Shown here piece after piece: positions 1 to 5,005 of a stretch of DNA of 5,005 bases. The position numbers and the translations under genes are program-made. The stretch's first letter is position 1; each line of letters begins with the position of its first letter. Source of the stretch: Clostridia bacterium (GTDB lineage: Bacteria > Bacillota > Clostridia > Christensenellales > UBA1242); the NCBI GenBank assembly GCA_017650795.1, contig JAGCEE010000257.1, positions 1 through 5,005 of the forward strand, in the 5' to 3' direction. The notes under the pieces are model-generated. The model searched no databases, was not told the origin of the DNA, and was given only the letters and a program-made list of their open reading frames with translations.

Positions 1-2463
1 GATTTAACACTAACATCAAAGAGTAGTGGGGACAATAGTAAAGCACCAATGTGTGGAATACCTTATCATGCAGTCGAAACCTACATAAATAAGTTAATTG
101 CACTTGGCTACAAAATTGCCATTTGTGAGCAAATGCAGCAGGCTGGGAAAGGTGTAAAACTTGTAAGGCGAGATGTTGTAAGAGTTATTACACCTGGAAC
201 AGTTATTGATGAAGGAACAATAGAAGAAAACCGTAATAATTATATTGTTTCAATATTTCAACAAGATAAAACTGCTGGTGTTTCATATTGTGAAATAACA
301 ACAGGGGAGTTTGGCATTGCTCAATTTGACGGCGATTATATTGGCGAGCTTAATGACTTCTTGGTTAGAATTAGTCCTTCGGAAATAATATGCCATAAAG
401 AGGCAGATTTAGACGACCTAATACCCTGTGTAAAAAGTGGAATGATGCCAAAATTTTTAGATTACGACCCATATAAATTTTCTAAAACTTTCTCTACTGA
501 AATCATGGAAAAATATTTTGGTATTCAATTTGAGAGTATTTATGAATTAAAAAACAAAAAAGAGGCTCAATTTTCGGCTGGCGCGCTTTTAGGCTATTTG
601 GAAGAAACACAAAAAAGAGTTCTTTCTCACATAAACAGAATAAAAGTTGAAAATCAAAATGATTTTATGCATTTAGATGTAAACACGAGGCGTAATCTTG
701 AAATTATAGAAACTCTAAAAGATAGAAGAAAAAAAGGTGCACTTTTGTCAGTTATAGATAAAACTAAAACTGCAATGGGTGCAAGGTTAATAAAAAAGTG
801 GATACAAGAACCACTTTGTAACGAAAAAGAAATAAATTTAAGACTAGATGCTGTTGAAGAATTAGTAAAAAAACTAATATTTAGAGATAGTTTAAGAGAT
901 ACATTAAATGGTTTTTCGGATATAGAACGTATTTGCGGAAGAATTGCATATGGAAACTTTACCCCAAAGGATGCAGACCTTTTAAGAAAGTCTTTGTCAT
1001 ATATTCCAAACTTAAAACAAACGCTTTCTAATTTTGAAACCGAAAAATTAAAAACATTTTGCAATTCGTTGCCAAATTTTGAAGGCATTACATCTTTATT
1101 GTTTAATGCATTTCGTGATGATTGTCCAGCAATACTTAGTAACGGAAATTTTATAAGAGATGGTTTTAGTAAAGAATTAGACGAACTTAGAAATGCAAAA
1201 ACAAATAATCAAGAATATATTTCAAAATTAGAGCAAGAAGAAAGAAAAGCATCAGGAATTTCATCGTTAAGAATTGCTTACAACAGAGTTATTGGGTATT
1301 TTATAGAAATAGATACAAGTTTATCTGGGCTTGTACCACTAAGATACACAAGAAAGCAAACAGTTGCTAACAAAGATAGATACATTACTGAGGAATTAAA
1401 AAACTATCAAAATTTAATAGAGTCGGCAGATGAAGAATCACTAAAATTGGAAAGAATGCTATTTAATCAAATTAGAGAGCATTTATTAAAAAGTTGTATC
1501 GACTTCCAAAAATCCGCAAAAATTATTGCAGAATTAGATTGTTTGTTATCATTTGCTGATGTCGCTGTTAAAAACAATTATGTAAAACCTAAAGTTAGCT
1601 CAAGAATTTCTCATATTTTAATAGAAAATGGTAGACACCCTGTTATTGAAGATATAAACAAAAAAGAACAGTTTATACCAAATGATACACTACTAGATTG
1701 TGATAAAAATAAGATTATGATAATTACCGGCCCCAACATGGCAGGAAAAAGTACATATATGAGACAAGTTGCAACAATTACTTTGTTATCACATATTGGC
1801 TGTTTTGTGCCTGCTTCTAGGGCAGAAATATCTTTAACAGATAGAATATTTACAAGGGTTGGCGCAAGTGATGATTTAACAATAGGACAATCAACTTTTA
1901 TGGTTGAAATGATGGAAGTGGCAAATATATTAAAAAATGCCACCAAAAAAAGTTTAGTTGTTTTGGATGAAATTGGTAGGGGAACATCAACTTTTGATGG
2001 TTTATCTATTGCTTGGGCAGTTATAGAAGAAATATCAAATAATATGCAATGCAAAACCATGTTCTCTACACATTATCATGAACTAACCGAATTAGAGGGC
2101 TTATTACCAGGAATAAAGAACTATAAAATTGCAATTAAAGAATTAAACGGAAAACTTGTTTATCTTAGAAAGATACAACGTGGCGGTGCAAATAGAAGTT
2201 ATGGTATTGAAGTTGCAGAACTTGCCGGAGTTTTGCCAAGAGTTATTAATCGTGCAAAAGAAATATCAAAAGAATTAGAACGAAATGATTTATCACGCCA
2301 TATTATATCTAGTTCACCAATCGAGCAGGTTGAAGTAGAAAATAAAAGCAAAAACCATAACGAAATTGTTTCTATATTAAGTGATATAGATGTAAATAAA
2401 ATGACACCTCTTGGTGCATTTGACACATTGTGTGATTTGGTTTCAAAAGCAAAAAAAGGATAA
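1..2463 (+). CDS. mutS: DNA mismatch repair protein MutS (5' end outside window)
   Basis: MutS binds mismatches and small insertion/deletion loops, then recruits MutL through an ATP-driven clamp change. The reading frame is open from base 1; 16 codons precede the first ATG (base 49), and that ATG lies inside the conserved PMCGIPYHA segment, so it is not the start. About 50 residues are missing compared with typical MutS proteins, including the GDFYE-type motif with the mismatch-wedging Phe. The visible part (820 codons) shows the end of domain I (YKIAICEQ, then VVRVITPGT), the connector domain, the core lever domain from about base 660 (LDVNTRRNLEI), the clamp region (about 1170-1420; IGYFIEI, YTRKQT), and the ATPase. 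ATPase motifs are Walker A GPNMAGKS (1729-1752), the DDLTIGQSTFMVEM signature region, Walker B VVLDE (Asp-Glu at 1966-1971) followed by GRGTSTFDG, and STHYHE (2065-2082). The C-terminus has the TPLGAFDTL helix. No frameshift or missing catalytic residue is seen. It is followed three bases later by mutL in the same frame. Confidence 0.98.
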   Translation, partial: DLTLTSKSSGDNSKAPMCGIPYHAVETYINKLIALGYKIAICEQMQQAGKGVKLVRRDVVRVITPGTVIDEGTIEENRNNYIVSIFQQDKTAGVSYCEITTGEFGIAQFDGDYIGELNDFLVRISPSEIICHKEADLDDLIPCVKSGMMPKFLDYDPYKFSKTFSTEIMEKYFGIQFESIYELKNKKEAQFSAGALLGYLEETQKRVLSHINRIKVENQNDFMHLDVNTRRNLEIIETLKDRRKKGALLSVIDKTKTAMGARLIKKWIQEPLCNEKEINLRLDAVEELVKKLIFRDSLRDTLNGFSDIERICGRIAYGNFTPKDADLLRKSLSYIPNLKQTLSNFETEKLKTFCNSLPNFEGITSLLFNAFRDDCPAILSNGNFIRDGFSKELDELRNAKTNNQEYISKLEQEERKASGISSLRIAYNRVIGYFIEIDTSLSGLVPLRYTRKQTVANKDRYITEELKNYQNLIESADEESLKLERMLFNQIREHLLKSCIDFQKSAKIIAELDCLLSFADVAVKNNYVKPKVSSRISHILIENGRHPVIEDINKKEQFIPNDTLLDCDKNKIMIITGPNMAGKSTYMRQVATITLLSHIGCFVPASRAEISLTDRIFTRVGASDDLTIGQSTFMVEMMEVANILKNATKKSLVVLDEIGRGTSTFDGLSIAWAVIEEISNNMQCKTMFSTHYHELTELEGLLPGIKNYKIAIKELNGKLVYLRKIQRGGANRSYGIEVAELAGVLPRVINRAKEISKELERNDLSRHIISSSPIEQVEVENKSKNHNEIVSILSDIDVNKMTPLGAFDTLCDLVSKAKKG
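2455..2460 (+). promoter_or_regulatory. Ribosome binding site of mutL
   Basis: AAAGGA lies inside the last two codons of mutS, six bases before the ATG at 2467. It supports that ATG as the mutL start, as does the fact that the encoded protein begins with the usual short MutL N-terminus (MSIKVLSKDVINKISAGEVVE). Because the site overlaps the end of mutS, ribosomes finishing mutS could help expose it, which suggests coupling. Confidence 0.75.
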
Positions 2464-2466
2464 AAT

Positions 2467-4380
2467 ATGAGTATTAAGGTATTAAGTAAAGATGTTATAA
2501 ACAAAATATCTGCCGGAGAGGTAGTAGAAAAACCTGCATCTGTTGTTAAAGAGTTAATTGAAAACAGCATAGATGCTGGTGCTAAAAATATTACAGTAGA
2601 AATAGAAAATGGTGGTATAGATAGAATATCTATATTAGATGATGGATGCGGTATTAAAAAGGAAGAGATTTCTCTTGCTTTTACATCTCACGCAACTAGC
2701 AAGTTAACACAAATAGATGATCTTAATTCATTGCAAACTATGGGTTTTAGAGGCGAGGCATTAGCCACAATTTCTGCTGTAAGTAAGGTGACAATAATAA
2801 CAAAAACAGCATCGGAAGATTTGGCCACAATGGTTAAACTTGTTGGCTCAGAGCAAGTAGAACAAACAGAAGTTGCAAGCAATACCGGAACAAAAATTGA
2901 CGTAAACAACATTTTTTTCAATACTCCCGAAAGACTTAAATTTTTAAGAAAACCAAAAAGTGAAGAAAACGATATAACAAACTATGTAGAAAAGATGATA
3001 CTATCTAATAAAGATATTTCATTTAAATATATTGTAAATGGCAAACTAATCTACAACACATCTAGTGGAGAATTATTAAATAATATTTATACAATCTACG
3101 GCAGAGAAGTGGCAGATGGGGTTATTCCGGTTGATTATCAAATAGGCGATTATAAGATTTTTGGATTTATTTCTAAGCCAGAACTTAGCCGTGCAAACCG
3201 AACATATCAAAATCTTTTTGTCAATAATAGATATTGCATAAATCCACTAATAAGCACCGCAGTGCAAAATGCTTACGACAATTTTATGATGAAAGGTAAA
3301 TTTCCACTGTATGTATTATTTGTTTCTTTGCCACAATCAGAGTTAGATGTAAATGTTCATCCAAACAAATTGGAAGTAAAATTTGCAGATACACATAAGG
3401 TTTATCAATTAACAAACGATGCTGTTTATAAGGCACTATATGACTTTAATCAAATAAGAAATGTAGAATTATCAAGTAATGAAGAAATTATTAACGATGA
3501 AAAAACAAATAACATTGTTTTAAATGAACTATCAAAAAACGAGGGTGTTAGTTTTGATAATGGAAACTCTGAATTAAACGAAGAAAAACTACAAGAATTA
3601 AGAAAAACAATGGAAAAAACTCAGCATAACTCTGGTGCTTATGATTTTGAACTAACAAACAATATACTGACATCGGTTGATTTAAATACTAATACTCTTG
3701 TTGATGATAGTATAACAACTAATGACAATAGTAATAATCAAATCATAATAGAGAATTCAGAAACATTTAAACCAAAGCAAGAAGATTACAAAGACTTATT
3801 TAAAACAGAATATAAAATGGTTGGAAAGGTATTTAACACATACCTTATCTTAGAGCAAGAAGATAGATTGTATTTAATTGATCAACACGCAGCACATGAA
3901 AGACAAAAATATGACAAGCTTATTGAGCAGTTAGACAAAAATATGCTAACCACCCAAGATTTGCTTATACCATACACATTTAGCGCAAGTGGAGCAGAAT
4001 ATGATTTTGTTTTAAACAACTTAGATTTATTAAACTCATTTGGCATTGACATCTGCGAGTTCGGCGCAAATAGTTTTAAAGTATCATCTGTTCCTTTGTT
4101 ACTGGCTGATATAAACTTAAAAGATTACTTTGATGAAATGCTTAAAAACATATATGGACTTTCAAAGTCGCCAAAAGAAATAATCAGAGAAAAGTTTATG
4201 CAAATTGCATGTAAAAGTGCTGTAAAGGGTGGAGATGACCTAAAAGACTTGGAGATAAAACATTTATTAAATAAACTCAAACAAGAAACAGAAGTATTGT
4301 TATGTCCGCACGGCAGACCAATCATTGTGGAAATAGATAAAAAACAAATAGAAAAATGGTTTAAAAGGATTGTAAATTGA
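2467..4380 (+). CDS. mutL: DNA mismatch repair protein MutL, endonuclease type
   Basis: MutL couples mismatch recognition by MutS to strand removal. The 637-residue protein is complete and of normal family length. Its N-terminal GHKL ATPase has all expected motifs: KELIENSIDAGA (Glu29, Asn33), DDGCGI (58-63), TSHATSK (73-79), GFRGEAL (93-99), then FFNTPERLKFL near 150-160. The transducer domain ends in DVNVHPNKLEVKF (294-306). Residues about 330-447 form a polar linker rich in Asn, Asp, Glu and Thr. The C-terminal dimerisation domain starts near 449 and carries the metal-dependent endonuclease motifs DQHAAHERQKYD (472-483), ACKSAVKGGD (581-590) and CPHGRP (613-618), plus a beta-clamp-type motif QDLLIP (497-502). 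By family knowledge these mark a nicking MutL of the kind found in bacteria without MutH/Dam; absence of MutH here is inferred. One variation is that the last Glu of the DQHA(X)2E(X)4E motif is Asp483. The gene sits between mutS (three-base gap) and miaA (four-base overlap). Confidence 0.98.
   Translation: MSIKVLSKDVINKISAGEVVEKPASVVKELIENSIDAGAKNITVEIENGGIDRISILDDGCGIKKEEISLAFTSHATSKLTQIDDLNSLQTMGFRGEALATISAVSKVTIITKTASEDLATMVKLVGSEQVEQTEVASNTGTKIDVNNIFFNTPERLKFLRKPKSEENDITNYVEKMILSNKDISFKYIVNGKLIYNTSSGELLNNIYTIYGREVADGVIPVDYQIGDYKIFGFISKPELSRANRTYQNLFVNNRYCINPLISTAVQNAYDNFMMKGKFPLYVLFVSLPQSELDVNVHPNKLEVKFADTHKVYQLTNDAVYKALYDFNQIRNVELSSNEEIINDEKTNNIVLNELSKNEGVSFDNGNSELNEEKLQELRKTMEKTQHNSGAYDFELTNNILTSVDLNTNTLVDDSITTNDNSNNQIIIENSETFKPKQEDYKDLFKTEYKMVGKVFNTYLILEQEDRLYLIDQHAAHERQKYDKLIEQLDKNMLTTQDLLIPYTFSASGAEYDFVLNNLDLLNSFGIDICEFGANSFKVSSVPLLLADINLKDYFDEMLKNIYGLSKSPKEIIREKFMQIACKSAVKGGDDLKDLEIKHLLNKLKQETEVLLCPHGRPIIVEIDKKQIEKWFKRIVN
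4363..4369 (+). promoter_or_regulatory. Ribosome binding site of miaA
   Basis: AAAAGGA lies inside the end of mutL, seven bases before the TTG at 4377. The site decides the start of miaA: the first in-frame ATG is at 4449, which is codon 25 and falls after the P-loop, so it cannot be the true start. The site resembles the one used by mutL. Confidence 0.7.
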
Positions 4381-5005
4381 ATAAGGTTATATTTATTTAT
4401 GGGCCAACAGCCGTAGGAAAATCAAGCATTGCAATAGAACTTGCAAAAATGATTGATGGTGAGATTATTTCCGCTGATTCTATGCAAATATACAAACATT
4501 TAGATATTGGCTCAGCAAAAGTGACTTTTGATGAAATGCAGGGAATAAAGCATCATCTACTAAGCATAAAAGAGCCCAATGAAGAATACTCTGTTTCTGA
4601 TTTTTGCAACAATGCTAATAGAAAGATTGATGAAATATTTTTAAGACAAAAAACACCTATAATTGTTGGTGGAACAGGGCTATATATTAAATCCTTAATA
4701 GAAGGCTATGACTTTGGTGATACGGTTAGAAATGACGATACTGTAAAGGAATTAGAACAGCTTAGCATTAAAGAATTATATGACAGAATATTAAAAATAG
4801 ACCCAAACGCAAATGTAGATTGCAGTAATAAAAGAAGGTTAATAAGAAAATTGCAATTATTACAAAACGGCGTTTTTAAACACAATAACAATGGTTTTAA
4901 ATACCCTTATGTACTTTTTTGTTTAACTGATAACAGAGAAAAAATATATGAAAGAATAAACAAAAGAGTAGATAATATGATTGATGCTGGACGATTGGGT
5001 GAAGC
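4377..5005 (+). CDS. miaA: tRNA dimethylallyltransferase MiaA (3' end outside window)
   Basis: MiaA transfers a dimethylallyl group from DMAPP to N6 of adenosine 37 in tRNAs reading UNN codons, the first step toward ms2i6A. It acts in the cytoplasm on tRNA. The TTG start overlaps the mutL stop as TTGA. The visible 209 codons show the P-loop GPTAVGKS (residues 9-16), SADSMQIY with Asp34 at the place of the family's catalytic Asp, DIGSAK (43-48), GIKHHLL (56-62), the FSVADF-like YSVSDF (71-76), PIIVGGTGLYIKSL (94-107), RRLIRKLQ (153-160) and the conserved NREKIYERINKRVD (186-199). MiaA proteins are usually about 300 residues, so roughly the last third lies beyond the edge. The middle of the protein, around the tRNA-binding insertion, looks some 12 residues shorter than in MiaA proteins I can recall, and the usual HPN(N/D) before RR is replaced by DCSNK. 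Assignment to the family is firm; the final length cannot be seen. Confidence 0.96.
   Translation, partial: MNKVIFIYGPTAVGKSSIAIELAKMIDGEIISADSMQIYKHLDIGSAKVTFDEMQGIKHHLLSIKEPNEEYSVSDFCNNANRKIDEIFLRQKTPIIVGGTGLYIKSLIEGYDFGDTVRNDDTVKELEQLSIKELYDRILKIDPNANVDCSNKRRLIRKLQLLQNGVFKHNNNGFKYPYVLFCLTDNREKIYERINKRVDNMIDAGRLGE

Noticed and set aside
654..2570. Minus-strand open frames of 120-150 codons opposite mutS (654-1088, 1611-2060, 2199-2570)
   Set aside because: They lie opposite strongly conserved MutS coding sequence, give Ser/Phe/Ile-rich translations with no recognisable family, and have no supporting start context. They are typical antisense shadows in AT-rich genes.
729..2918. Homopolymer runs of seven (A7 at 729-735 and 1945-1951, T7 at 2912-2918) as possible phase-variation sites for a switchable mutator
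   Set aside because: Runs of this length are expected by chance in DNA this AT-rich, all genes are intact, and no longer or tandem repeat such as the mutL hexamer repeats of enterics is present.
3454..3810. Asn/Asp/Thr-rich stretch in the middle of MutL as a possible foreign insertion
   Set aside because: It coincides with the known variable, disordered linker between the ATPase and C-terminal domains of MutL. The total length is normal and both flanking domains are intact.
2688..4891. Shorter minus-strand open frames opposite mutL and miaA (2688-2921, 4125-4325, 4706-4891)
   Set aside because: They overlap conserved motifs on the plus strand (for example CPHGRP of MutL), and their hydrophobic look follows from reading AT-rich codons backwards.
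1..5005. A novel system, mobile element, CRISPR array, RNA gene or terminator
   Set aside because: The whole window is covered by three conserved housekeeping genes with at most three bases between them. No repeats, inverted repeats with T-runs or non-coding stretches were seen.

Overview
The window is a short piece of an AT-rich bacterial chromosome (GC about one third by eye) filled by three tightly packed plus-strand genes: mutS (5' end missing), mutL (complete) and miaA (3' end missing). The mutS-mutL-miaA order, AAAGGA-type ribosome binding sites, a MutL carrying its own endonuclease motifs and a beta-clamp motif, and the low GC all fit a low-GC Gram-positive such as a member of the Clostridia. 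No narrower assignment is supported. TGA is used as a stop (end of mutL) and TAA as another (end of mutS), so the standard bacterial code applies.

Layout. Bases 1-2463 encode MutS from just before the conserved PMCGIPYHA segment of the mismatch-binding domain to the natural stop. Three bases later, at 2467, mutL begins with its own ribosome binding site and runs to 4380. miaA starts at a TTG at 4377, in a four-base TTGA overlap with the mutL stop, and runs off the right edge at 5005. There is no intergenic space for a promoter or terminator, so the three genes look like one transcription unit with translational coupling. Any promoter lies upstream of the window.

Function. MutS detects mismatches and small loops after replication. 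MutL is recruited by MutS and, in organisms without MutH, nicks the new strand itself, helped by the sliding clamp. MiaA is a tRNA dimethylallyltransferase that modifies A37 of tRNAs reading UNN codons. It is a frequent operon partner of mutL but works in tRNA modification, not repair.

I found no mobile element, CRISPR array, RNA gene or undescribed system. The points worth a second look are details inside known genes: the TTG start of miaA, a Glu-to-Asp change in the MutL endonuclease motif, a recognisable clamp motif in MutL but not in MutS, a compact MiaA middle region, and mutS and mutL lying in one frame two codons apart behind an A7 run.
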